In this document: one piece after another, positions 21,803 to 32,715 of the stretch
Numbering within the stretch: position 1 is the stretch's first letter
How the letters are laid out: every line of letters begins with the position of its first letter
Assembly (NCBI RefSeq): GCF_012277275.1
Contig: NZ_CP051155.1
Span: 3,162,001-3,226,000 of the forward strand
Origin: Gephyromycinifex aptenodytis
Lineage (GTDB): Bacteria > Actinomycetota > Actinomycetes > Actinomycetales > Dermatophilaceae
Length of the DNA: 64,000 bases
Direction of reading: 5' to 3'
Notes under the pieces: model-generated
The model's database searches: none
Told to the model about the DNA's origin: nothing
The model's input: only the letters and a program-made list of their open reading frames with translations
Program-made: the position numbers and the translations under genes

Positions 21803-23365
21803 GTGCCCCCCACGCTCGACACCCCAGAGGCGCTCACCCGCGCGAGTGCAGACGATCTCGCCGCAGCGCTCGCCGACGGCTCGATCACCTCGGTCGAGGC
21901 GACCCGCGCCCACCTGGACCGCATCGCCGCGACCGAGCCCGCCGTGCACGCCTATCTCGCGGTCGATGAGGCGGGGGCGCTTGCTACCGCCGCCGAGGTC
22001 GACGCCGCGCGCGCCGCGGGGCAGACGCTGCCCGCGCTGGCCGGAGTGCCCATCGCGGTCAAGGACGTCGCGTGCACCAAAGGCCTGGTCACCACAGCCG
22101 GCTCGCGCCTCCTGGAAGGCTGGATCCCGCCCTACGACGCCGGTGTGGTCGAACGCCTGCGCGCGGCGCGCCTGCCGATCCTGGGCAAGACCAACATGGA
22201 CGAGTTCGCGATGGGTTCCTCCACCGAGCACTCCGCCTACGGCGACACGCACAACCCGTGGGACCTCGACACGACCCCCGGCGGGTCCGGCGGCGGTTCG
22301 GCCGCAGCGTTGGCCGCGTTCTCCGCGCCCCTGGCCGTGGGCTCAGACACGGGTGGCTCCATCCGCCAGCCCGCGGCATTCACCGGAACGGTCGGCTGCA
22401 AGCCCACCTACGGCGCCGTCTCCCGCTACGGCGTGATCGCGCTGGCCAGCAGCCTGGACCAGATCGGCCCGTGCGGGCGAAGCGTGCTCGACACGGCGCT
22501 GCTGCATGAGGTGCTCGCCGGGCACGACCCGCGCGACTCCACTTCGCTGAACGCTCCCGTCCCGGCTGTTGTGCAGGCCGCGGGCCGCGCAGACGTCTCG
22601 GGCATGAAGGTCGGCGTCATCCGTGACCTGCTCGGTGAGGGCCTGGCGGGGCAGGTGCGCGCCCGGTTCACCGAATCGTTGGAACACCTCGCGGCGGCAG
22701 GGGCAGAGATCGTCGAGGTCGACTGCCCGAGCTTCGCCCAAGCCGTGGCCGCCTATTACCTCATCCTCCCGGCCGAGGCGAGCAGCAACCTCGCCCGCTA
22801 CGACGCCATGCGTTACGGCGTGCGGGTCGAGGCCGAAAGCACCGAACGCACCATGGCCGCCAGCCGCGCCGCCGGGTTCGGCGCTGAGGTCAAACGCCGC
22901 ATCATCCTCGGCACGTACGCGCTCTCCTCGGGCTACTACGACGCCTGGTACGGGCAGGCGCAGAAGGTGCGCACCCTCATCGCCCGCGACTTCGAAGCCG
23001 CGTTCGCCCAGGCCGATGTGCTGGTCTCGCCCACGGCGCCCACCACTGCGTTCCGCCTCGGGGAGAACAACGAGGACCCGTTGGCGATGTACCTGGCCGA
23101 CATCACCACGATCCCGGCCAACCTTGCAGGCCTGCCCGGGCTCTCCTTGCCCAACGGCTTGGCGGAGAACGGGATGCCCAGCGGATTCCAGGTCTACGCC
23201 CCCGCCATGGCCGATGATCGGCTCTACAGCGTCGGCGCCGCGCTCGAAGCGCGCCTGCACCAGGAGTGGGGCGGCTCACTGCTGCAGCAGATCCCCGAGC
23301 TGAACCTGGCGGGGCAGCCATCAGCATCCACCACGACTGCGACCACGTCGGAGGTCACCCGATGA
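21803..23365 (+). CDS. gatA: Asp-tRNA(Asn)/Glu-tRNA(Gln) amidotransferase subunit A
   Basis: GatA, 520 residues, the amidase that frees ammonia from glutamine. The Ser-cisSer-Lys triad is visible: Lys in [13 protein letters not shown] near 75-87, and serines in [15 protein letters not shown] near 155-169 and [14 protein letters not shown] near 179-192. GTG 21803 follows GAAGGA. The stop overlaps the gatB ATG by 4 bases. With GatB and GatC it converts misacylated Glu-tRNA(Gln), made by the non-discriminating GltX, into Gln-tRNA(Gln). Confidence 0.97.
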   Translation: MPPTLDTPEALTRASADDLAAALADGSITSVEATRAHLDRIAATEPAVHAYLAVDEAGALATAAEVDAARAAGQTLPALAGVPIAVKDVACTKGLVTTAGSRLLEGWIPPYDAGVVERLRAARLPILGKTNMDEFAMGSSTEHSAYGDTHNPWDLDTTPGGSGGGSAAALAAFSAPLAVGSDTGGSIRQPAAFTGTVGCKPTYGAVSRYGVIALASSLDQIGPCGRSVLDTALLHEVLAGHDPRDSTSLNAPVPAVVQAAGRADVSGMKVGVIRDLLGEGLAGQVRARFTESLEHLAAAGAEIVEVDCPSFAQAVAAYYLILPAEASSNLARYDAMRYGVRVEAESTERTMAASRAAGFGAEVKRRIILGTYALSSGYYDAWYGQAQKVRTLIARDFEAAFAQADVLVSPTAPTTAFRLGENNEDPLAMYLADITTIPANLAGLPGLSLPNGLAENGMPSGFQVYAPAMADDRLYSVGAALEARLHQEWGGSLLQQIPELNLAGQPSASTTTATTSEVTR

Positions 23366-24936
23366 GCACCACCGAATCCAGGACCTATGACGACATCGAG
23401 CCGCTGGACCTCGACGCTGCGCTGGAGGCCTACGACCCGGTGATGGGTCTGGAAGTCCACGTCGAACTCTCGACGAACTCCAAGATGTTCTGCAGCTGTT
23501 CCACTGAGTTCGGTGCAGCGCCCAACACCCACGTCTGCCCGGTGTGCCTGGGCCTGCCTGGGGCGTTGCCGGTGGTCAACGCCGCGGCGGTCGACTCCGC
23601 CATCCGGATCGGTCTGGCGCTGGGGTGTGAGGTCGCACCGCACTCGCGGTTCGCCCGCAAGAACTACTTCTACCCAGACATGACCAAGAACTTTCAGACC
23701 AGCCAGTACGACGAGCCGATCGTGCATGACGGCCACCTGGACATCGAAATCCCCACGGGCGTGGGGGACGAGACCGAGACCTTCCGGGTTGAGATCGAGC
23801 GGGCCCACATGGAGGAAGACGCCGGCAAGCTCACGCACGTCGGTGGCGCCACCGGGCGCATCCAGGGGGCGGGGCACTCGCTGATCGACTACAACCGTGC
23901 CGGTATTCCCCTCATCGAGATCGTCACCAAGCCGATTGTCGGCGCGGGCGCTCGGGCCCCACAGATCGCCCGCGCCTATGTGGCGGCGCTGCGGGAGATC
24001 ATGCAGGCACTGCGCGTCAGCGATGCCCGTATGGAGCAGGGCTCGCTGCGCTGCGATGTCAACCTCTCGTTGCGTCCTCGCGTTGGGGAAGCGAGCAGCG
24101 CCGAGCAGCTCGCGGTGCCGTTAGGCACCCGCACTGAGACCAAGAACGTCAACTCGTTGCGCAGCGTCGAGGCCGCGGCCACCTTCGAGATCCGTCGTCA
24201 AGCCGCCGTACTCGCTGCGGGCGGGAGCATCATCCAGGAGACGCGCCACTGGCACGAGGACTCCGGCCAGACCACCTCGGGTCGGCCCAAGTCTGACGCC
24301 GACGACTACCGCTACTTCCCTGAGCCTGACCTGGTCCCTGTCGCGCCGAGCCTGGAGCACATCGAGCAGTTGCGGGCCACGCTGCCCGAGCCGCCTGCCG
24401 CGCGCCGCAAGCGCCTGCAGGGGGAGTGGGGCTACTCCGACCTGGAGATGCGTGACGTGCTCGGCTCGGGGGCGCTGAACCTCATCGCCGACACCGTCGA
24501 TGCGGGCGCCTCACCTGCCGCGGCAAAGAAGTGGTGGCTCGGAGAGATCGCCCGTCGCGCCAAGGCCGAGGGTGTCGAACTCACCGCGTTCAGCATCGAA
24601 CCTGCGCATATCGCCGAGCTCGACGGTCTTGTGCACAGCGGCCGCCTCACTGACGCGATGGCCCGCCAGGTCCTGGACGGGGTGCTGGCAGGCGAAGGCT
24701 CCCCGGAGGCGGTAGCGGATGCGCGCGGCCTGCAGGTGGTCTCCGACGACGGTGCGCTCAGCGCGGCCGTCGAAGCCGTCATCGCCCGCAACGAGGCCAT
24801 CGCGCAGAAGGTGCGCGGCGGCAAGGTGGCGGCAGCCGGTGCTCTGATCGGTCAGGTCATGAAGGAGATGAAGGGCAACGCGGACGCTGCAAAGGTTCGC
24901 GCGCTCATCCTGGAGCGTCTCGGCGTCGAAGATTGA
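23362..24936 (+). CDS. gatB: Asp-tRNA(Asn)/Glu-tRNA(Gln) amidotransferase subunit B
   Basis: GatB, 524 residues, phosphorylates the tRNA-bound acid and performs amidation. It shows [20 protein letters not shown] near 22-41 with the [16 protein letters not shown] cysteine cluster near 42-66, the [17 protein letters not shown] loop near 103-119 and a C-terminal YqeY-like tRNA-binding region ending [16 protein letters not shown]. The N-terminus starts at ATG 23362 by overlap with gatA; earlier in-frame codons lie inside gatA. Confidence 0.97.
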   Translation: MSTTESRTYDDIEPLDLDAALEAYDPVMGLEVHVELSTNSKMFCSCSTEFGAAPNTHVCPVCLGLPGALPVVNAAAVDSAIRIGLALGCEVAPHSRFARKNYFYPDMTKNFQTSQYDEPIVHDGHLDIEIPTGVGDETETFRVEIERAHMEEDAGKLTHVGGATGRIQGAGHSLIDYNRAGIPLIEIVTKPIVGAGARAPQIARAYVAALREIMQALRVSDARMEQGSLRCDVNLSLRPRVGEASSAEQLAVPLGTRTETKNVNSLRSVEAAATFEIRRQAAVLAAGGSIIQETRHWHEDSGQTTSGRPKSDADDYRYFPEPDLVPVAPSLEHIEQLRATLPEPPAARRKRLQGEWGYSDLEMRDVLGSGALNLIADTVDAGASPAAAKKWWLGEIARRAKAEGVELTAFSIEPAHIAELDGLVHSGRLTDAMARQVLDGVLAGEGSPEAVADARGLQVVSDDGALSAAVEAVIARNEAIAQKVRGGKVAAAGALIGQVMKEMKGNADAAKVRALILERLGVED

Positions 24937-24940
24937 GCCG

Positions 24941-25795
24941 ATGAACCGCGGCGTCGTCTTCATCCTGCTCGCCGCGACTGCCTGGGGTTTTCTCGGGATC
25001 TTCGGCAAGGGCGCCCAGGACGCGGGGGTACCGGCGCTGGAGGTCGGCTTGTGGCGGGCTGTCATCGGCGCGGTGTTGTTCATCGTGCACGCGGCGGTGC
25101 TGCGGACTCGGCTGCCGCGTGGCAGGGACCTTGTGGCCACCCTCATCTTCGGGGTGCTCGGGGTGGGCGTGTTCTACGGTTCCTACCAGCTCGCGGTGCG
25201 CGAAGGTGGGGCCAGCCTGGCCAGCGTTCTGCTCTATACGGCGCCGGCGTTCGTCGCCGCGTTCGGTGGGGTCGTGTTGCGGGAGCGCCTCGGGCGCCGG
25301 GAGCTCATCGGGGTCATCGGCGCGGTCGTCGGGATCGCGCTCATCAGCCTGGGCGGTGGCACCGGGATCAGCGTCACGGCAGCTTCCCTGGGTTACGGCG
25401 TGACGGCCGGGTTCACCTATGCGCTGTACTACCTGTTCGGAAAACTCGTCTTCAGCCGCTATGACCCGGTGGCCGTGTACGCGGTGGCGCTGCCGGTGGG
25501 CGCTGCGTGCCTGCTGCCGTTCGCGCCGCCCGGGGCGCACCCCGCGCTGGCCTGGAGCCACCTGGCGGGCGTCGGGGTGATCAGCACCTACCTGGCGTAT
25601 CTGGCGCACGGGGCCGGACTGCAGCGGTTGCCGGCCACCCGGGCTAGTGTCATTGCCACCGTCGAACCGGTCGTTGCTGCCGGGCTTGCGGCGCTGTTGT
25701 TCGGGGAGCGGTTAGGGCCGCTGGCGCTGCTCGGTGCGGCCGGGGTGATCGCTTCGGCGGTCTATCTTGCCGGGGCCGGGCGCAACCAGACGTAA
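24941..25795 (+). CDS. EamA-family (DMT superfamily) transporter
   Basis: A 284-residue protein with ten hydrophobic helices and two EamA repeats. The first repeat starts [20 protein letters not shown], with [20 protein letters not shown] at its fourth to fifth helices. The second repeat ends [20 protein letters not shown], the mirror of the first. This pattern is that of drug/metabolite exporters. Substrate unknown. It starts 4 bases after gatB, so it is probably cotranscribed. Confidence 0.9.
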   Translation: MNRGVVFILLAATAWGFLGIFGKGAQDAGVPALEVGLWRAVIGAVLFIVHAAVLRTRLPRGRDLVATLIFGVLGVGVFYGSYQLAVREGGASLASVLLYTAPAFVAAFGGVVLRERLGRRELIGVIGAVVGIALISLGGGTGISVTAASLGYGVTAGFTYALYYLFGKLVFSRYDPVAVYAVALPVGAACLLPFAPPGAHPALAWSHLAGVGVISTYLAYLAHGAGLQRLPATRASVIATVEPVVAAGLAALLFGERLGPLALLGAAGVIASAVYLAGAGRNQT

Positions 25796-25817
25796 GCGAA
25801 CAGGCATCCTGGTTCTT

Positions 25818-26423
25818 GTGAACCCTGGTACCGAATCGATTCCCCTGCCCGGTCATGCCCCAGAGGCGGTCGCAGCCTGCGAGGACGACGCGGACCTGCC
25901 CGGTGAGAACCCCGGGCTGCGTCTGCTCGTGGTGATGCGTCATGCCAAGGCTGCCGGGCATCACCGTGGCGGCGACCAGCAGCGCCCGTTGACCGAATCC
26001 GGGCGTAAAGCGGCTGCCCAGATGGGCCGCTGGTTGGTGCGCCAAGGTGTGCGTCCGGACGTTGTGGTTACCTCCCCGTCGGTGCGCACCTTGCAGACCT
26101 GGGAGGGGCTGCGGGTCGGTGGGATGCGGGCCGATGATGTGTGGGCCGATGCGGGCATCTACGGGGCGGACACCACCGACCTCATCGAGTCGGTGACCAG
26201 CGTGCCGGATGACGTGCAGACCCTCGTGTTGATCGGTCACGCCCCGGGTGTGGGCGACCTCGTGGCGCTGTTGGAGGATCACACCGGTGGCGGCGAAGCG
26301 ATACGCGCTGATCAGCGTGCCTGGCCCCCCGGCTCGGTGGGTGTCATCGCGCATCGGGGGCCGTGGGAGACCTTCCCCGGGGAGGACACCGCGCTGGTGG
26401 CCTTCCACACCCCGGATCGCTGA
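25818..26423 (+). CDS. SixA-like histidine phosphatase
   Basis: A 201-residue histidine phosphatase. The phosphohistidine motif is the SixA-type RHAKAAGH (near residue 45) rather than RHG. PLTESGRKAAAQMGRWL and VVTSPSVRTLQTWEGL follow, and the second catalytic histidine is in VLIGHAPGVGDL near 140. GTG 25818 was chosen because it avoids overlap with the transporter and lies 7 bases after CATCCT, a weak -10-like box. It probably removes phosphate from a small molecule or phosphohistidine protein; the target is unknown. Confidence 0.87.
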   Translation: MNPGTESIPLPGHAPEAVAACEDDADLPGENPGLRLLVVMRHAKAAGHHRGGDQQRPLTESGRKAAAQMGRWLVRQGVRPDVVVTSPSVRTLQTWEGLRVGGMRADDVWADAGIYGADTTDLIESVTSVPDDVQTLVLIGHAPGVGDLVALLEDHTGGGEAIRADQRAWPPGSVGVIAHRGPWETFPGEDTALVAFHTPDR

Positions 26424-26479
26424 GCGCGGGCGTAGCCGCACGGCGGGGGCCAGGTGTGACGTGGATCATGTTTTGCGCC

Positions 26480-26509
26480 ACCTTGCCGAATGTGACGCGA
26501 CGGCAAGGT
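26480..26509 (+). terminator. Hairpin downstream of the SixA-like gene
   Basis: ACCTTGCCG and CGGCAAGGT form 9-bp perfect arms around a 12-base loop, followed by TGTTG. The surrounding 250 bases (26424-26673) hold no gene, and the promoter of the next gene was not identified. Confidence 0.5.
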
Positions 26510-26673
26510 TGTTGACCGCGGCCACGCCTACGCTGCCGCCAGCACCCGCTTCTGACTCCTCATAAGTAGTCAGGCCGGCGGCTGCCCGGCCGATCTCGAT
26601 GGAGTGCAGCCCCTGCCAGGGCGAGCACCTGGATCCCACGGATGGGGTCCGGCCATGGAGGGAAGGACGCAGG

Positions 26674-28473
26674 ATGCGTTGGGCTACCAGAACTGCGGCG
26701 TTTGCACTGAGCGCGGCTGTATTGACTGCACAGGTCCCTGCGGCGTTCGCCGCCACCAATGACGACCCCACCGCAGCGGTGCAAGGGGTCGTGGAGAAAC
26801 TCGCCGAGGAGCGCGGCGCTCACCAGGGTGAACAGGCCCCTGCTGCGCTGCGGCTTACCGATGGCAGTCGGGTGCGCGTAGACCCTGACTCCTTGGCCGC
26901 CTCCAAGCCCGGCGACACCGTTGAAGTGACGGTCCCGGTACCGGCCTCCGTGGTCGCCGCAGCCAGAAAGAGCACCGTCGTGCCCGGCGAGGACGGTCCG
27001 GTGAAACTGGATCGCTCCGACCTGGAGCAGGCCTCCTCCCACCCTGCTGTGGCCGGCTCCGACCTGAGCTCGGCCACGGCCGCGTCCGTTACCTCCACCG
27101 GCACCCTCACCACCCCGACCCAGGTTCGGGTTGTCCATCGGGCCGCCCGGCCCTCGGTCCGGGCCGTGCATGACATCACCGTCGCGCTGGCGGTGCCGCA
27201 GGGTTTGCGGGCCCGGCCGGCCACTGCGGCACAGGTGCGCAGCCAGATCGCTGCAGCTTCGGACTATTGGTCAGAGCAGACCGGTGGGGCTGTGACGTTG
27301 CGTGCCGGGAACATCTCAGCGCCGTACACCTCCAGCTACCGCTGCGGCGACGACGTCTTCGCGATGTGGACCGAAGCTGCCCGGGCCACAGGGTTCACCG
27401 AAGGTCCCAACAAGCACCTCGTCGTGGTGTACCCGCAGTCGGCGCTCTCGGCCGGGTGCGACTACGGCCTGGCCACCATGGGCAGCTCACCCAGCGCCGG
27501 GGGAGTCATCTACGTCTCGGACACCGCCTGGCCCGTCCTGGCACACGAGATCGGGCATAACTTCGGCTTGGCGCACGCCAAATCGCTGCGCTGTTCCAGC
27601 CGCTCCGATGTGTCGCTGACCAGGCTCGCTTCGGGTTGCGCGGTGCTGGACTACGGCGACCCGTACGACATCATGTCGGCCTCGACACGCGACAGCGCCG
27701 GGTCGCTGTCCACGCCGCAGGCAGCCCGAGTCGGATTCATGTCGGCTGGGGAGGTGACCCAGGTGCAGTCCGGTAGCCGCCAGGTGGTGCTCAATCCGGT
27801 TTCCTCCATGCGCGGCGTGCGGGCTGCGGTCGTCACCGATCCGCTCACGGGGCAGCGGTACTGGGTGGAGTTGCGCACGCGCACCGGGCGTGACGCCAAG
27901 CTATACGAGAACATGACTGCGGGGGTGCGGGTGCTGCGCGAGGAAGCGGTGACCGAGGCTGAACCGTGGGCCGGCTCCATCGCGCTGGATGCCTCACCTT
28001 CCAGCCGCAGCAATGACTATGCCTGGCAGCTGCCTGTCGGGCGGCGCTTCACCGCCTATGGCGGTGGCGTGACGATCGAAGTCCAGAAGGTCGGCGCTAC
28101 CGCTACCGTGCTGCTCACCAGCCGCGCTGCGACGCCGCGGTCCTCCACGACCTCACGTCCGGGTCTGGTCACCCCGGCGAATCCGGCCAAGCCGGTGATG
28201 ACCTCGCTGAGCGCCACTACGGCGGGCGTGGTGGCTTGGCGCGGCGCCGGTTCGCTGGGGGCTCCCCGCTACCAGGTGATCTACCGTTCCGTGGGCAAAG
28301 ACCGCCGTGGGCGCACCGTCGCCGGCGCCACGCGCACCTGGTTCTCGTCGACCTCTGCCACCTCGGCCCGCTTCGGTGGTCGCAAAGGGCGTACCTACCA
28401 GGTCAAGGCGCGGGTCGTCGGCCCGGACGGTGCCAGCGCATGGACCAGCTGGCGAACCTTCACCATCCGGTGA
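26674..28473 (+). CDS. Secreted zinc metalloprotease, M11/gametolysin-like, with C-terminal fibronectin III-like domain
   Basis: A 599-residue exported protease. MRWATRTAAFALSAAVLTAQ is a Sec signal peptide with cleavage likely after AFA (residue 27). Residues 28-165 look like a pro-region. The zinc site is HEIGHNFGLAH near residues 291-301 (HExxHxxGxxH), and the Met-turn follows in YGDPYDIMSAS near 328-338; the YGDPYDIM form points to gametolysin-like M11 peptidases. After a beta-rich stretch, residues 505-599 form a fibronectin type III-like domain. ATG 26674 has a GGAGGGAAGGA ribosome site. It probably digests extracellular protein. Confidence 0.88.
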   Translation: MRWATRTAAFALSAAVLTAQVPAAFAATNDDPTAAVQGVVEKLAEERGAHQGEQAPAALRLTDGSRVRVDPDSLAASKPGDTVEVTVPVPASVVAAARKSTVVPGEDGPVKLDRSDLEQASSHPAVAGSDLSSATAASVTSTGTLTTPTQVRVVHRAARPSVRAVHDITVALAVPQGLRARPATAAQVRSQIAAASDYWSEQTGGAVTLRAGNISAPYTSSYRCGDDVFAMWTEAARATGFTEGPNKHLVVVYPQSALSAGCDYGLATMGSSPSAGGVIYVSDTAWPVLAHEIGHNFGLAHAKSLRCSSRSDVSLTRLASGCAVLDYGDPYDIMSASTRDSAGSLSTPQAARVGFMSAGEVTQVQSGSRQVVLNPVSSMRGVRAAVVTDPLTGQRYWVELRTRTGRDAKLYENMTAGVRVLREEAVTEAEPWAGSIALDASPSSRSNDYAWQLPVGRRFTAYGGGVTIEVQKVGATATVLLTSRAATPRSSTTSRPGLVTPANPAKPVMTSLSATTAGVVAWRGAGSLGAPRYQVIYRSVGKDRRGRTVAGATRTWFSSTSATSARFGGRKGRTYQVKARVVGPDGASAWTSWRTFTIR

Positions 28474-28542
28474 TCGTCTTGCTTGTCGAGATGGGAATCT
28501 CACCCCTTTGACATAGGGACGGGGATGGTCGAAGGTATCCGC

Positions 28543-28569
28543 ATGGCTTGGATTCTCGTACTTCCCTGA
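28543..28569 (+). CDS. ilv leader peptide
   Basis: An eight-codon frame, MAWILVLP, preceded by GAAGG at 7 bases. It contains Ile-Leu-Val-Leu in a row, the three products of the pathway encoded downstream. Its stop codon touches a pause-type hairpin and the attenuator follows 27 bases later. Ribosome stalling at these codons when branched-chain aminoacyl-tRNAs are scarce would favour readthrough into ilvB. Attenuation with such a leader is known for ilvBNC in corynebacteria. Confidence 0.85.
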   Translation: MAWILVLP

Positions 28570-28595
28570 GCGCGCCGACAACTCGTCGACGCGCT
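28569..28595 (+). promoter_or_regulatory. Pause/anti-terminator hairpin of the ilv leader
   Basis: AGCGCG (28569-28574) pairs with CGCGCT (28590-28595), with an inner CGAC/GTCG pair and a 5-base loop. It begins at the leader-peptide stop and ends at the base before the terminator hairpin. Confidence 0.65.
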
Positions 28596-28629
28596 ACCCC
28601 TTCGTCCGCATCGGGACAAGGGGTTTTTT
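28596..28629 (+). terminator. Transcription attenuator of ilvBNC
   Basis: ACCCCTT(C)GTCC pairs with GGACAAGGGGT over 11 bp with one bulged C and loop GCATCG, followed by six T residues. It is one of the few intrinsic terminators in the window with a true T-run and lies 120 bases before the ilvB start. Confidence 0.85.
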
Positions 28630-28748
28630 GCTGGACGGGGCCGATCAGGCCCTGTGAGAAACCGAACCAGACCGACCGGCGACTGCCCACCCAGTGGTCC
28701 CGGCCGAGCGGACCCACTCCGATCAGCACACGAAAGCGGTGACCCACC

Positions 28749-30635
28749 GTGACGGATCCCCGATCCCCCCGCCCTGCACCTCCGCGGGCCGGCCGCCAAG
28801 CGCGAGCCGGTTCCCCTCCTTCGACGCCCACGATCGTCCTCGAAAACGTCACAGGCGCGCAAAGCCTGGTCAAAGCGCTCGAGGAGCTGGGTGTCGACTC
28901 GATCTTCGGGATGCCCGGCGGCGCGATCCTGCCCGCTTATGACCCGCTCATGGATTCGGAGAAGGTCCGACACATCCTGGTGCGCCATGAACAGGGCGCC
29001 GGTCACGCTGCCGAGGGTTACGCCGCAGCCACCGGTCGGGTGGGGGTGTGCATGGCCACCTCGGGGCCGGGCGCAACCAACCTGGTCACCGCGCTGGCGG
29101 ACGCCTACATGGATTCGCTACCGGTGGTCGCCATCACCGGCCAGGTCGGCAGCGCCTCGATCGGGACCGACGCCTTCCAGGAGGCCGACATCCGCGGCAT
29201 CACCATGCCGATCACCAAGCACAACTATCTGGTGACCGACCCCGATGAGATTCCGCGCTGCGTCGCCGAGGCTTTCCATATCGCCTCAACAGGTCGCCCG
29301 GGTCCTGTGCTGGTGGACATCACCAAGGACGCGCTGCAAGCGCACACAACGTTCTCGTGGCCGCCGCAGATCGACCTGCCCGGGTACCGGCCGGTGACCA
29401 AACCGCACAACAAGCAGATCCGCGAGGCCGCCCGGCTCATCCGTGAGTCCAAGCGCCCGGTGTTCTACCTGGGCGGCGGCATCATCCGCTCGGGCGCCAG
29501 CGAGGAACTGCTGGAACTGGTCAACCTCACCCAGATCCCCCTGGTCACGACCCTGATGGGGCGCGGCTGCGTGCCGGACGAGCATCCGCTGCACCTGGGG
29601 ATGCCGGGAATGCACGGCTCGGTCTCTGCCGTCACCGGCCTGCAGAAGGCAGACCTGCTGATCTCCTTGGGTGTTCGCTTCGATGACCGGGTGACCGGCA
29701 AGCTGGCGACGTTCGCGCCGCTGGCCAAGGTCATCCACGCCGACATCGACCCGGCAGAGATCGGCAAGAACCGTGCCGTGGACGTGCCGATCGTCGGGGA
29801 CGCCCGCGAGGTGGTCATCGATCTGCTGCACGAGCTGCAAGAAGGCGGGGATCTCGGCGATTACTCGGCCTGGCGTACGGAGTCGGCGAGCTGGAAGAAG
29901 ACCTACCCGTTGGGCTACACCAAGCCTGAGAGTGGCTTGACCTCCCCGCAGTACGTCATCGAGCGCATCGGTGCCATCACCGGCCCCGAGGCCACCTATG
30001 TCGCAGGCGTGGGTCAGCACCAGATGTGGGCAGCGCAGTTCATCAAGTACGCCCGCCCCAACAGCTGGTTGAACTCCGGCGGTCTGGGCACGATGGGGTA
30101 CTGCGTGCCGGCCGCGATGGGCGCCAAGGTGGCCGAACCGGATCGGGTCGTGTGGGCCATCGACGGTGACGGCTGCTTCCAGATGACCAACCAGGAGTTG
30201 GCCACCTGCGTCATCAACAAGATCCCGATCAAGGTCGCTGTCATCAACAACAGCAGCCTGGGGATGGTGCGGCAGTGGCAGACGCTGTTCTACAACGAGC
30301 GCTACAGCGCCACCGACCTGCACACTAGCCACAACGCCTCCCGTATCCCCGACTTCGTCAAGCTCGCCGACGCTTACGGTTGCGTCGGGTTGCGCTGCGA
30401 ACGCGAGGAAGACGTCGATGACGTGATCCGCCAGGCGCTGGAGATCAACGACCGTCCGGTCATCATCGACTTCGTCGTCTGCCGAGACGCGATGGTGTGG
30501 CCGATGGTCCCCGCAGGGGTCAGCAATGACGAGATCATGTACGCACGTGGACTCTCCCCGGTCTGGGACCGGGAAGAGTCGGCAGACACCGTCACCGAGG
30601 CGACCGAAGAGATCGAGAAGGAGGGCGCGCGATGA
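28749..30635 (+). CDS. ilvB: Acetolactate synthase large subunit
   Basis: IlvB, 628 residues, condenses pyruvate with pyruvate or 2-oxobutyrate, the first common step to valine, leucine and isoleucine. The catalytic glutamate lies in [15 protein letters not shown] near 78-92, the FAD-binding region is in the middle (VSLMGRG-like [19 protein letters not shown] near 258-276), and the ThDP motif runs from [12 protein letters not shown] (near 473) to VINNSSLGM. About 30 disordered Pro/Arg-rich residues precede the conserved start. GTG 28749 is used. ilvN overlaps by 4 bases. Expression should be set by the attenuator at 28543-28629. Confidence 0.97.
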   Translation: MTDPRSPRPAPPRAGRQARAGSPPSTPTIVLENVTGAQSLVKALEELGVDSIFGMPGGAILPAYDPLMDSEKVRHILVRHEQGAGHAAEGYAAATGRVGVCMATSGPGATNLVTALADAYMDSLPVVAITGQVGSASIGTDAFQEADIRGITMPITKHNYLVTDPDEIPRCVAEAFHIASTGRPGPVLVDITKDALQAHTTFSWPPQIDLPGYRPVTKPHNKQIREAARLIRESKRPVFYLGGGIIRSGASEELLELVNLTQIPLVTTLMGRGCVPDEHPLHLGMPGMHGSVSAVTGLQKADLLISLGVRFDDRVTGKLATFAPLAKVIHADIDPAEIGKNRAVDVPIVGDAREVVIDLLHELQEGGDLGDYSAWRTESASWKKTYPLGYTKPESGLTSPQYVIERIGAITGPEATYVAGVGQHQMWAAQFIKYARPNSWLNSGGLGTMGYCVPAAMGAKVAEPDRVVWAIDGDGCFQMTNQELATCVINKIPIKVAVINNSSLGMVRQWQTLFYNERYSATDLHTSHNASRIPDFVKLADAYGCVGLRCEREEDVDDVIRQALEINDRPVIIDFVVCRDAMVWPMVPAGVSNDEIMYARGLSPVWDREESADTVTEATEEIEKEGAR

Positions 30636-31135
30636 GCAAGCATGTGTTGTCGGTGCTCGTGCAGAACCGGCCGGGTGTGTTGACCCGCATCGCCGCGTTG
30701 TTCTCCCGTCGAGGCTTCAACATCTCCTCCCTGGCAGTGGGTGAGACCGAGAACCCCGAGGTGTCTCGGATGACCGTGCTGGTGGATGCCGATGAGTTGC
30801 CGGTGGAGCAGGTCACCAAGCAGCTCAACAAGCTGGTCGAGGTGCTCAAGGTCGTCGAGCTGGACAACGTCGTCGAGCGCCGGCTCATCCTGGTCAAGGT
30901 GCGTACCGATGCCACGACGCGCTCCAGCGTGCTGGAGATCGTCGACCTGTTCCGTGCGCGCGTCGTCGATGTCAGCCTTGACTCGGTGACGATCGAGGCC
31001 ACCGGCAAGGTGGAGAAGCTCGAGGCGTTCATCGCTTTGCTCGAACCGTTCGGTGTGCGCGAGTTGGTGCAGTCCGGCATGGTCGCCGTCGGCCGGGGCT
31101 CGCGTTCCATCACCGATCGCGGCCTGCGCGGCTGA
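30632..31135 (+). CDS. ilvN: Acetolactate synthase small regulatory subunit
   Basis: IlvN, 167 residues. The N-terminal ACT domain ([20 protein letters not shown], then [15 protein letters not shown]) binds valine for feedback inhibition. The C-terminal half ([23 protein letters not shown] region) activates IlvB. The ATG overlaps the ilvB stop by 4 bases, and ilvC follows 48 bases later. Confidence 0.97.
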   Translation: MSKHVLSVLVQNRPGVLTRIAALFSRRGFNISSLAVGETENPEVSRMTVLVDADELPVEQVTKQLNKLVEVLKVVELDNVVERRLILVKVRTDATTRSSVLEIVDLFRARVVDVSLDSVTIEATGKVEKLEAFIALLEPFGVRELVQSGMVAVGRGSRSITDRGLRG

Positions 31136-31144
31136 ACCCCGTAA

Positions 31145-32212
<1,068 letters not shown>

Positions 32213-32228
32213 TCCGCCAGTAGTGCTT

Positions 32229-32260
32229 CGGGGCGCCGACCACAGGGGGTCGGCGCCCCG
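32229..32260 (+). terminator. Terminator of the ilvBNC operon
   Basis: Perfect 13-bp stem CGGGGCGCCGACC / GGTCGGCGCCCCG with loop ACAGGG, 16 bases after the ilvC stop. Confidence 0.8.
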
Positions 32261-32514
32261 ACGCGTCCGGACGCTGGTGGCGGGGGAGTCCCGGGCAGCG
32301 ATACCGTCCGTACTTCGGAACGCCGTCTCGAATTATGAAAGGCTCGAGAATGGGCCCGCCCTGCGCTGGCATCCTTTGGTTGCAGGGATGATCGTTCCTG
32401 AATCCAGTGCCGGAGTCGTCTGCCGCGGAGAACCCGCGGTCGCTTTGGACTCCGCCCGGCTCATCCGCACCGGGCGTACAGGCACAGCATCGTGCGACCT
32501 TCAGGAGTTTCACC
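32261..32514 (+). other. Structured leader region before a 20-codon gene
   Basis: About 250 bases with four short inverted repeats: TCTCGA/TCGAGA, CCCTGC/GCAGGG, CCGCGG/CCGCGG and GCCCGG/CCGGGC. The region is flanked upstream by the ilvC terminator and downstream by a ribosome site. It could be a 5' leader or an RNA gene; no known riboswitch was recognised. Confidence 0.35.
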
Positions 32515-32577
32515 ATGAGCGAAGAGCAGAACGACGTGCGCCGCGCGCTGCAGGAGTCGATGGACCTGCGCGGCTGA
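32515..32577 (+). CDS. Candidate 20-residue microprotein gene
   Basis: CAGGAG lies 8 bases before ATG 32515. The frame encodes 20 residues, beginning MSEEQNDV and ending MDLRG, then TGA 32575-32577. A perfect 15-bp hairpin begins 17 bases after the stop, and the ilvC terminator closes the region upstream, so this looks like a self-contained gene. The peptide is charged (five acidic, four basic residues) and would form an amphipathic helix. No function is recognised. A leader peptide is less likely because no gene follows before the terminator. Confidence 0.55.
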   Translation: MSEEQNDVRRALQESMDLRG

Positions 32578-32593
32578 ACGCACACGATACGAG

Positions 32594-32627
32594 ACGGGCG
32601 GGCCGACGATCGCGTCGGCCCGCCCGT
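32594..32627 (+). terminator. Strong hairpin after the 20-codon gene
   Basis: Perfect 15-bp stem ACGGGCGGGCCGACG / CGTCGGCCCGCCCGT with loop ATCG, followed by GTGTCGTGTGTG. Confidence 0.8.
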
Positions 32628-32715
32628 GTCGTGTGTGGGTAGGGCGAAGCCGGCACAACCGGAACAGACGTGAGCGCTGGCACGCAGGCTCGTGGCGCCC
32701 TGTCATCCTTTTCGC

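Noticed and set aside
28473-28748. T-box riboswitch before ilvB
   Set aside because: No T-box consensus or specifier hairpin; the leader peptide with Ile/Leu/Val codons explains the terminator better.
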